Positions 1-6,967 of a stretch of 6,967 bases of DNA are shown here, piece after piece. The position numbers and the translations under genes were made by a program. Under the pieces are notes generated by a model. That model searched no databases. It worked only from the letters and a program-made list of their open reading frames with translations, and had not been told where the DNA came from. The DNA is taken from positions 1 to 6,967 of the forward strand of contig JAVEEO010000219.1 in assembly GCA_030840415.1 (NCBI GenBank). Reading direction: 5' to 3'. The stretch comes from Pseudonocardiales bacterium. Its GTDB lineage: Bacteria > Actinomycetota > Actinomycetes > Mycobacteriales > Jatrophihabitantaceae. The stretch's first letter is position 1. Each line of letters opens with the position of its first letter.

Positions 1-7
1 CCAGCGG

Positions 8-2099
<2,092 letters not shown>

Positions 2100-2135
2100 C
2101 CGGACAGCCTAGGCGGTGCCGGTCAGCGTCCGCTG

Positions 2136-2642
2136 TCAGCAGCCAGCACGGCCCGCGCGAGGGCCAGCGTCGCCCGGTTGCCACAGCACCAGACGCACGA
2201 GCCCGACTCCACCCGCTGAGCGCAGCTGGGCGATGGCGATCTCCAGGGCAGCGCGCACCGGCCAGCGATAGGCACCCGCCGAGATGAGCGGGAACGCGAT
2301 GGAACGGGCGCCCAGCTCGGCGGCCACCCGCAGCGACTGCCGGTAGCAGGAACGCAGCAGCTCGCTGCGCTCCTCGGCCTCGGAATGGACCGGCCCGACG
2401 GTGTGGATCACCCAGTCGGCCGGCAGCCGGCCGGCCGTGGTGGCCACGGCCTGGCCGGTCGCCAGCCCGTCCGGGTACTCGCCGGCCCGCAACGCCCGGC
2501 AGGCCCGCAGGATTTCCGGGCCGCCGCCCCGGTGGATCGCCCCGTCCACCCCGGCACCGCCCAGCAGGCTGGAGTTCGCGGCATTGACGATCGCGGCGAC
2601 CCGCTGCTCGGTGATGTCGCCTAGCACCAGTTCCAGCGACAT
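2136..2642 (-). CDS. Macro-domain protein, YmdB/MacroD-type ADP-ribosyl or O-acetyl-ADP-ribose hydrolase (C-terminus possibly frameshifted)
   Basis: Single macro domain of 168 residues from ATG at 2640-2642. The frame is open upstream inside the Rrf2 gene, but the homology begins at MSLELVLGDIT. Family features are GDI (8-10), the ADP-ribose-binding VNAAN (19-23), LLGGAGVDGAIH (26-37) and the diphosphate loop FPLISAGAYRWP (117-128 region). Asn23 and Asp33 align by spacing with the catalytic Asn25 and Asp35 of E. coli YmdB, so the active site looks intact. Such enzymes remove ADP-ribose from proteins or deacetylate O-acetyl-ADP-ribose in the cytoplasm, and the actual substrate is unknown. The last 15 residues are Gly/Arg-rich and lack the usual final helix, which appears instead in another frame ending at 2123. 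The gene starts 8 nt after the Rrf2 stop with no Shine-Dalgarno, so coupled translation is likely. Confidence 0.9.
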   Translation of the reverse strand: MSLELVLGDITEQRVAAIVNAANSSLLGGAGVDGAIHRGGGPEILRACRALRAGEYPDGLATGQAVATTAGRLPADWVIHTVGPVHSEAEERSELLRSCYRQSLRVAAELGARSIAFPLISAGAYRWPVRAALEIAIAQLRSAGGVGLVRLVLWQPGDAGPRAGRAGC

Positions 2643-2650
2643 CGCCGGCG

Positions 2651-3112
2651 TTACCGGGCCCGCCGGGCCCAGGCCTGCGGATCGTCGACCATCTTGCGGA
2701 CGTGTGGCGGCAGCTTGCCGGTCAGCAGTTGCTGCAGCGAGGTCTCGTCCAGCACCTTGCGCAGGCTGGCCCGCACCGCCACCCACAGGCCGGGCAGGTG
2801 CTCGGCCAGGCCGGTGTAGTTCATCTCGTCCGGACGCAACCCCCGGACCTCGGCCAGCGGCCCGTCGACGGCCCGGATCACCGAACCGATCGAGATCTCC
2901 GAGGCCGGCCGGGCCAGTGCGTAGCCACCGTCGGCGCCACGCATCGACCGGACGATGCCGGCCCGGCGCAGGTCACCGAGGATCGCCTCGACGAACTTGC
3001 GGGGCAGCTGCTGCTCGCCCACCACCACGTCGATCTTGACCAGGTTGGGGGCCTGGTCGGCCAGGGCCAGCAGCGCTCGTACCGCGTAGTCGCTCTTCGC
3101 CGAGATCTCCAC
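2651..3112 (-). CDS. Rrf2-family transcriptional regulator lacking Fe-S cysteines (CymR-like type)
   Basis: Small winged-helix DNA-binding protein of 153 residues, normal for Rrf2. The GTG at 3110-3112 is chosen because the protein then opens with MEISAKSDYAVRALLALA, the standard Rrf2 N-terminus. The frame is open upstream to 3199, but that part runs into cysA and resembles nothing. The helix-turn-helix spans roughly residues 24-54 (PRKFVEAILGDLRRAGIV at 37-54), and the wing is RGADGGYALARP (58-69). In Fe-S members such as IscR and NsrR, three Cys lie around residues 90-106. Here that region reads GLRPDEMNYTGLAEHLPGLW, and the whole protein has no Cys, so an Fe-S cluster of that type is excluded. 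That resembles cysteine-metabolism repressors of the CymR group. Being just downstream of the sulfate importer suggests a sulfur-related role, but this is inference. The Shine-Dalgarno is weak. Confidence 0.93.
   Translation of the reverse strand: MEISAKSDYAVRALLALADQAPNLVKIDVVVGEQQLPRKFVEAILGDLRRAGIVRSMRGADGGYALARPASEISIGSVIRAVDGPLAEVRGLRPDEMNYTGLAEHLPGLWVAVRASLRKVLDETSLQQLLTGKLPPHVRKMVDDPQAWARRAR
2656..2670 (-). repeat. GC-only inverted repeat at the end of the Rrf2 gene, just upstream of the macro-domain start
   Basis: The transcript reads GGGCCC, GGC, GGGCCC, which can form a six-pair all-GC stem with a 3-nt loop. It covers the final codons of the Rrf2 gene and ends 2 nt before its TAA and 13 nt before the macro-domain ATG. 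It has no following T-run, so it is not an intrinsic terminator. It could affect macro-domain translation, or be simple codon composition (Arg/Ala codons). Confidence 0.45.
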
Positions 3113-3153
3113 CCCGGCATTGTCGCAAAGTCGGTGGGAGAACTCGGGATTGC
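3113..3153 (-). other. cysA to Rrf2-gene spacer, 41 nt, no assigned signal
   Basis: This is the longest gap in the window and is locally less GC-rich than the genes around it. It contains TTGCGACAA, a short dyad with TTG/CAA arms, but no convincing -10/-35 pair, terminator or known Rrf2 operator. If the regulator has its own promoter or autoregulatory site, this spacer or the end of cysA is where it would be. Confidence 0.35.
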
Positions 3154-4218
3154 TCAGCGAGCGGTCAGCACGCTGGCATGCTGCGCCGGCCGCAGCCACA
3201 CCCGGCTGCCCACCCGCAGCTCGAGCGCGTCGGCCTGGCCGCGGGTCAGCTGCACGGCGGTGTCGGCCGCCGCCGCGTCCGGCTCGGCGCCGGCTGGACG
3301 GCCGACGGAGGCAGCGCCGGGAGCGCCGGCCTGGCCACCGCCGGGACCGGCGACCTGGGCAGTGGCGGGGGCAGCGTCGGCCCGCAGCTCGGCACGCACC
3401 TGGTAGCCCACCCGGACCAGCCGCTGCACGCTGGCCGGCACCGCGCCGGCGCTGTCGGCGGTCAGCACCTCGATGTCGTGCGGGCGCACCAGGTGCCCGC
3501 CCAGCCGGGTGACCGGGCCGAGGAAGCCCATCACGAAGTCGTTGGCCGGGTGGTCGTAGAGCTCGTTCGGGCTGCCGACCTGCTCGATCCGGCCGTGGTT
3601 GATCACCACCAGCGAGTCGGCGACCTCCAGCGCCTCCTCCTGGTCGTGGGTGACGAACACCGTGGTGACGTGCACCTCGTCGTGCAGCCGGCGCAGCCAG
3701 TCCCGCAGTTCCTTGCGGACCTTGGCATCGAGTGCGCCGAACGGCTCGTCCAGCAGCAACACCTTCGGCTCCACCGCCAGCGCCCGGGCCAGCGCCATCC
3801 GCTGCCGCTGGCCACCGGACAGCTGGGCCGGCATGCGGTCGGCGAACTGCTCCAGGTGCACCAGTTCCAGCAACTCCCGCACCCGCCGCTGGATCTCGGC
3901 CTTCGGGCGCTTGCGGATCTCCAGGCCGAAGGCCACGTTGCGGTAGACCGACAGGTGCTTGAACGCCGCGTAGTGCTGGAACACGAAGCCGACGTCGCGG
4001 CGCTGGGCCGGGATGCCGGTGGCCTCCACCCCGTCGATCACGACCCGGCCGCTGTCGGCTTCCTCCAGGCCACCGATGATCCGCAGCAGGGTGGACTTGC
4101 CGCCGCCGCTGGGGCCCAGCAGCGCCGTCAGCTCGCCGCTGCCGACCTCGAGGGTGACGTCGTCCAGGGCGAGGAAGGCGCCGAACCGCTTGGTGATGTC
4201 GAGCGCTTGGATTCCCAT
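3154..4218 (-). CDS. cysA: Sulfate/thiosulfate ABC transporter ATP-binding protein CysA
   Basis: Cytoplasmic ATPase that powers sulfate import through CysT/CysW. There are two in-frame ATGs, at 4222-4224 and 4216-4218. The second is preferred because GGAGG at 4228-4232 sits 9 nt from it but only 3 nt from the first. From that start it has 354 residues. Visible are Walker [10 protein letters not shown] (35-43, Gly where Ser is common), Q-loop Gln81, signature LSGGQRQ (133-139), Walker B VLLLDEP (153-159), D-loop around 161-165 and switch His191. All catalytic elements are intact. QHYAAFKHL (81-89) and the [19 protein letters not shown] region are typical of CysA. The C-terminal TOBE-like domain starts near 235 with LVRPHDIEV at 243-251. 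It is interrupted at about 281-320 by an Ala/Gly/Pro-rich stretch and resumes with [13 protein letters not shown]. It is the last gene of the importer block, and the Rrf2 gene begins 41 nt later. Confidence 0.96.
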   Translation of the reverse strand: MGIQALDITKRFGAFLALDDVTLEVGSGELTALLGPSGGGKSTLLRIIGGLEEADSGRVVIDGVEATGIPAQRRDVGFVFQHYAAFKHLSVYRNVAFGLEIRKRPKAEIQRRVRELLELVHLEQFADRMPAQLSGGQRQRMALARALAVEPKVLLLDEPFGALDAKVRKELRDWLRRLHDEVHVTTVFVTHDQEEALEVADSLVVINHGRIEQVGSPNELYDHPANDFVMGFLGPVTRLGGHLVRPHDIEVLTADSAGAVPASVQRLVRVGYQVRAELRADAAPATAQVAGPGGGQAGAPGAASVGRPAGAEPDAAAADTAVQLTRGQADALELRVGSRVWLRPAQHASVLTAR

Positions 4219-4225
4219 TCGCATT

Positions 4226-4232
4226 CCCCTCC
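4226..4232 (-). promoter_or_regulatory. Ribosome binding site of cysA, within a 10-bp palindrome
   Basis: GGAGGGG on the minus strand. It lies 9 nt from the GGAGG core to the ATG at 4216-4218 and only 3 nt to the ATG at 4222-4224, favouring the inner start. The core forms half of the perfect palindrome CCTCCGGAGG (4228-4237). Confidence 0.8.
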
Positions 4233-4243
4233 GGAGGAACTGC

Positions 4244-5125
4244 CTACTTCTTCTCGTTGGGACGGATGATCGAGATGAGGACGATGCACAGCGCGGCCAC
4301 CGCGATGAGCACCACCGACAACTGGTAGGCGCCCGGTTCGAACTGCTCGGCGCGCTCGTCGACGAGCAGCGTCACCGTCTGGGTCTGGCTGCCGACGTTG
4401 CCCGAGACCACCCGCACGGCGCCGAACTCGCCGAGCGTGCGGGCGATGCTGAGCACCACGCCGTAGGCCAGCGCCCACTTGATGGTGGGCAGGGTGATCC
4501 GGCGGAACCGCTGCAGCGCGTTGGCCCCGAGGGACTGGGCCGCCTGGTCCTGTTCCAGGCCGGTCTCGGTGAGCACCGGCAGTACCTCGCGCACCACCAG
4601 GGGCAGCGACACGAACGAGGTCGCCAGCACCATGCCCGGGGTGGCGAAGATGACCTGCAGGCCGGCGTTCTGCAGGGGCGGGCCGAACCAGCCGGTGGTC
4701 CACCCGAAGGCCAGCACCAGCGCCAGCCCGACGATGATCGGCGACACCGAGATCGGCAGGTCGATCGCCAGGTCGAGCAGGGTGCGGCCCCGGAAGCGAT
4801 AGCGGGCCAGCAGCAGCGCCGCGCCCACCCCGAACACCGTGTTGATCACCACGGCGGACGCGGCCACGATCGCGGTCAGCCGGAACGCGGCGATCGCCTC
4901 CGGACCGGTTATGGCGTCGAGGAAGACCGCCGCACCCTGGTCGATGGTGCGCCAGAGCACCAGGCCGACCGGCAGCGCCACCAGCACGCCCACGTAGGCC
5001 ACCGCCGCCAGCCGCAGCGACCACCGGCTGCCGCTGGTCCGCCGCCGGGCCGGCCGGGTCCGGGAGGCGGCTGGCGCCGGGGCCGGGCGCGGGGGGCTCG
5101 AAGTCAGCACGGTCGGCTCAGCCAC
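4244..5125 (-). CDS. cysW: Sulfate/thiosulfate ABC transporter permease CysW
   Basis: Second membrane subunit of the sulfate importer, 293 residues. I chose the GTG at 5123-5125. The reading frame stays open upstream to an ATG near 5212, but that extension is Cys/Trp-rich nonsense lying over the end of cysT. The N-terminal 35 residues are Pro/Ala/Arg/Ser-rich and probably cytosolic, longer than in many CysW proteins. Hydrophobic segments lie near residues 37-58, 84-107, 124-141, 163-178 and 268-287. The EAA loop lies near 191-213 (QAAQSLGAN, then FRRITLP), followed by [15 protein letters not shown] at about 229-243, typical of CysW. It overlaps the cysT stop by 8 nt and lacks a clear Shine-Dalgarno. 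It ends in TAG 25 nt before the preferred cysA start. Confidence 0.94.
   Translation of the reverse strand: MAEPTVLTSSPPRPAPAPAASRTRPARRRTSGSRWSLRLAAVAYVGVLVALPVGLVLWRTIDQGAAVFLDAITGPEAIAAFRLTAIVAASAVVINTVFGVGAALLLARYRFRGRTLLDLAIDLPISVSPIIVGLALVLAFGWTTGWFGPPLQNAGLQVIFATPGMVLATSFVSLPLVVREVLPVLTETGLEQDQAAQSLGANALQRFRRITLPTIKWALAYGVVLSIARTLGEFGAVRVVSGNVGSQTQTVTLLVDERAEQFEPGAYQLSVVLIAVAALCIVLISIIRPNEKK
5118..5125 (-). other. 8-nt stop/start overlap between cysT and cysW (GTGGCTGA)
   Basis: The cysW GTG start and the cysT TGA stop share GTGGCTGA. The identity with the sbp/cysT junction extends to GTGGCTGAGC. This supports the chosen cysW start over the longer open frame and implies coupled translation of the two permease subunits. 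Confidence 0.85.
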
Positions 5126-5969
5126 GGCGCGCCGCCCAGCCGCGCAGGCCGTTGAGCAGGGCCAGCACCAGCACGCTGACCAGCAGCAGCACGGTCGCGA
5201 CCGCGGCGGCATCGGGCAGGTAGCCGCTCTCGATCTGCTGGTAGATGTACTGCGAGGCGACCTCGGTCCGCGGCAGCTGGCCCGAGATCAGCACCACCGA
5301 GCCGTACTCGCCCATCGCCCGGCCGAAGGCCAGCGAGGCGCCCGAGGCGATCGCCGGGGCGATGGCCGGCAGCACGATCCGCACGAAGGTCCGGACCGGG
5401 CCGGCGCCCAGGGACGCGGCGGCCTGCTCGGCCTCGGTCTCCAGGGACAGCAGCACCGGTTCGACGGTGCGCACCACGAACGGCAGGGTGACGAACAGCA
5501 ATGCCACCAGCACCCCCGGCCGGCTGGCGTACCAGGTCACCCCGACCGGGCTGTGCGGGCCGTACAGGGTGGTCAGCACCAGTCCGGCCACGATGGTGGG
5601 CAGCGCGAACGGCAGGTCGATGAGCACCTCGAGCACCCGCTTGCCGACGAACTCATCGCGCACCAGCACCCAGGCGATCAGGGTGCCCATCACCGCGTTG
5701 ACCAGGCTCACCGCGGCGGCGGCCAGCACGGTCAGCCGGATCGCCGACAGCGCCTCGTGCGTGGTGACCGCCGACCAGAAGTCGGCCAGCCCGGCACCCG
5801 CGGCCTTGCTCACCACCGCGGCCAGCGGCACCAGGACCAGCAGGCTCAGCCAGAGCACCGCCAGCCCCAGGCCGGTGCCGGAGGTGCGCCCGAGCGGCAG
5901 TCGGTCCTGACCCGAGCGGACGGACCGGCGGCGCGGCGGCGCGCTACCGAGGGCCGAGAGCTCAGCCAC
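5118..5969 (-). CDS. cysT: Sulfate/thiosulfate ABC transporter permease CysT (CysU)
   Basis: One of the two membrane subunits forming the sulfate channel, paired with CysW and driven by CysA. It has 283 residues, within the usual family range. After a basic, cytosolic N-terminus of about 33 residues, hydrophobic segments lie near residues 33-54, 77-103, 113-136, 152-166 and 255-275, with a further helix after the EAA loop. The EAA loop that docks on the ATPase is visible near residues 179-201 (EAEQAAASLGA then FVRIVLP), and the family's GRAMGEYGSVVLISG stretch follows at about 216-230. Start is GTG at 5967-5969. It overlaps the receptor gene's TGA by 8 nt, and no Shine-Dalgarno precedes it, which suggests coupled translation. 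CysT rather than CysW is assigned from first position after the receptor and from the GEYGSVV sequence. Confidence 0.95.
   Translation of the reverse strand: MAELSALGSAPPRRRSVRSGQDRLPLGRTSGTGLGLAVLWLSLLVLVPLAAVVSKAAGAGLADFWSAVTTHEALSAIRLTVLAAAAVSLVNAVMGTLIAWVLVRDEFVGKRVLEVLIDLPFALPTIVAGLVLTTLYGPHSPVGVTWYASRPGVLVALLFVTLPFVVRTVEPVLLSLETEAEQAAASLGAGPVRTFVRIVLPAIAPAIASGASLAFGRAMGEYGSVVLISGQLPRTEVASQYIYQQIESGYLPDAAAVATVLLLVSVLVLALLNGLRGWAARRG
5962..5969 (-). other. 8-nt stop/start overlap between sbp and cysT (GTGGCTGA)
   Basis: The cysT GTG start and the receptor gene's TGA stop share GTGGCTGA in different frames. No Shine-Dalgarno precedes it, so re-initiation by terminating ribosomes is the likely way cysT is translated. 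The same sequence recurs at the cysT/cysW junction. Confidence 0.85.
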
Positions 5970-6967
5970 CGGCCGCGATCTTGGTGACGATTCCGGTTTC
6001 CTTGTCGAAGTACTTCTTGTTCACCGCGCTCCAGCCGCCGAGGTCGGCGATGGTCTGCAGCTTGGCCACCGCCGGGAACGGGTTGGCCGGGTCGTTGGCA
6101 CCGGCCACCGAACCCACCGTCACGCCGTCGAGGGCCGGACGGTATCCCTTGCTGACAAAGATCTTCTGGCCGTCGGCGCTCTGCACGAACGCCAGGAAGT
6201 CCTTCGCCGCCTGCGGGGCGGACTTGGTGACCGCGGCCGGGTTCTCGATCAGGATCGACTCGGCGGGCACGATGTAGTCCAGGTTCTGCCCCTTCTGCCG
6301 GGCGGCGATTGCCTCGTTCTCGTAGGAGATCAGCACGTCACCGGTGCCGTTGAGGAAGGTCGAGGTCGCGTTGGCGCCGCTGGTCGGCTTGCTGACCACG
6401 TTGGCGAAGAACGCCTTGAGGTAGTCCTGGGCCTGCGCCTCGGTGCCGCCGTCGGCCAGCACGTGGGAGTAGGCGGCGAGGATGTTCCACTTCGCCGAGC
6501 CCGACGAGCCGGGGTCCGGGGTGACGATCTTGACGCCCGACCTGGTGAGGTCGTTCCAGCCGGTGATGTGCAGCGGGTTGCCCTTGCGCACCGCGATCAC
6601 CACCACCGACTTCGAGACCAAACCCTTGGTGGGGCCGGAGTTCCAGCCCTCGTCGACGAACTTGGGGACCAGCTTGGTCAGGTCTGGTTCGAGGGAGAAC
6701 GCCACGTAGTCGGCCTTCTGGCCGTTGCTGACCGCCGCGCTCTGGGTGCCGCTGGCGCCGTAGGACGAGGCCCAACTGATGCCCTTGCCCTTGTCGGTGG
6801 CGTCGAAGGCCTCAGTGAGCGCCTCGTAGGCGGGCTTGGGCACCGAGTAGGCCACCAGCGACAGCTTGCCGCCGGACGAGGCGTTCGAGGACGACGAGCA
6901 ACCGGTCAGGGCCAGGACGGTGGCTGCGGCGGCGGCCAGCAGGACGGTACCGGTGCGGCGGCCAGGG
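5962..6967 (-). CDS. sbp: Sulfate/thiosulfate ABC transporter substrate-binding lipoprotein (5' end cut by window edge)
   Basis: Extracytoplasmic receptor that captures sulfate or thiosulfate and delivers it to the CysT/CysW channel. Reading in frame to the window edge gives 334 visible residues and no start codon, so the gene begins just past 6967. The visible N-terminus is a lipoprotein signal: two arginines, an Ala/Leu/Val hydrophobic stretch (about 6901-6951) and the lipobox Leu-Thr-Gly-Cys, with the Cys at 6898-6900, then a Ser/Asn/Gly linker. A membrane-anchored receptor is usual for Gram-positives. The mature part matches the Sbp/CysP/SubI family: a SYGASGTQS loop near 6745-6765, TPDPGSSGSAKWN near 6484-6522, a GDVLISYENEA segment near 6300-6340 and ESILIENP near 6240-6260. 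The family signature NPK(S/T)SGxAR is altered here to DPGSSGSAK. It ends in TGA overlapping the cysT start by 8 nt. A GTG at 6853-6855 is an internal codon, because the signal peptide lies upstream in the same frame. Sulfate versus thiosulfate preference cannot be decided. Confidence 0.95.
   Translation of the reverse strand, partial: PGRRTGTVLLAAAAATVLALTGCSSSSNASSGGKLSLVAYSVPKPAYEALTEAFDATDKGKGISWASSYGASGTQSAAVSNGQKADYVAFSLEPDLTKLVPKFVDEGWNSGPTKGLVSKSVVVIAVRKGNPLHITGWNDLTRSGVKIVTPDPGSSGSAKWNILAAYSHVLADGGTEAQAQDYLKAFFANVVSKPTSGANATSTFLNGTGDVLISYENEAIAARQKGQNLDYIVPAESILIENPAAVTKSAPQAAKDFLAFVQSADGQKIFVSKGYRPALDGVTVGSVAGANDPANPFPAVAKLQTIADLGGWSAVNKKYFDKETGIVTKIAAGG

Noticed and set aside
2122..2137. 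Inverted repeat GTCAGCG/CGCTGTC between the macro-domain and M16 genes, as a possible terminator
   Set aside because: The stem is short with one mismatch and a 2-nt loop, there is no T-run, and it lies over the end of the macro gene. It is not a credible terminator.
2643..2786. Longer macro-domain protein starting at 2786
   Set aside because: The extra 48 residues lie inside the Rrf2 coding sequence and are Ala/Gly/Arg/Gln-rich shadow sequence. Macro-domain similarity begins at the ATG at 2640-2642.
3113..3199. Longer Rrf2 protein starting at 3199
   Set aside because: It would overlap cysA by 46 nt, and the added 29 residues do not belong to the family. The conserved Rrf2 N-terminus begins at the GTG at 3110-3112.
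3178..5155. Long plus-strand open frames opposite cysA and cysW (3178-4269 and 4013-5155)
   Set aside because: Both are antisense shadows of confidently identified transporter genes, with low-complexity His/Gln/Arg/Gly content and no motifs.

Overview
The window is very GC-rich (roughly 70% by eye), and all eight genes lie on the minus strand with almost no space between them. The proteins most resemble those of Actinomycetota. The DapB and M16 peptidase sequences recall the mycobacterial DapB and PepR, and the gene order sbp-cysT-cysW-cysA matches the mycobacterial subI-cysT-cysW-cysA1 locus. I cannot name a genus.

In transcription order (high to low coordinates), the first block (6967 to 3154) is a complete sulfate/thiosulfate ABC importer. 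It has a lipoprotein solute-binding protein whose start lies beyond the window edge, two permeases (CysT and CysW) and the ATPase CysA. The two junctions upstream of cysW use the same 8-nt stop/start overlap (GTGGCTGA), while cysA has its own strong Shine-Dalgarno (SD) sequence. The second block (3112 to 2136) is a cysteine-free Rrf2-family regulator followed 8 nt later by a YmdB/MacroD-type macro-domain protein. The third block (2099 to 8) is an M16 zinc peptidase followed by dapB of the lysine/diaminopimelate pathway, a pairing common in actinobacteria.

The importer would bring in sulfate, and the Rrf2 protein is a plausible sulfur-responsive regulator by position and by its lack of Fe-S cysteines. 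The macro-domain protein would hydrolyse ADP-ribose-type adducts. M16 and DapB are housekeeping proteins that happen to lie downstream. Gaps are at most 41 nt, so read-through from the sulfate genes into dapB is possible. I found no convincing internal promoter or terminator, and no RNA gene, mobile element, CRISPR array or gene-free stretch.

I see no clearly new biological system. The points most worth a second look are a probable frameshift or altered C-terminus in the macro-domain gene, supported by codon use; the CymR-like regulator placed just behind the sulfate importer; an Ala/Gly/Pro-rich insertion in the CysA regulatory domain; and the repeated overlap motif.
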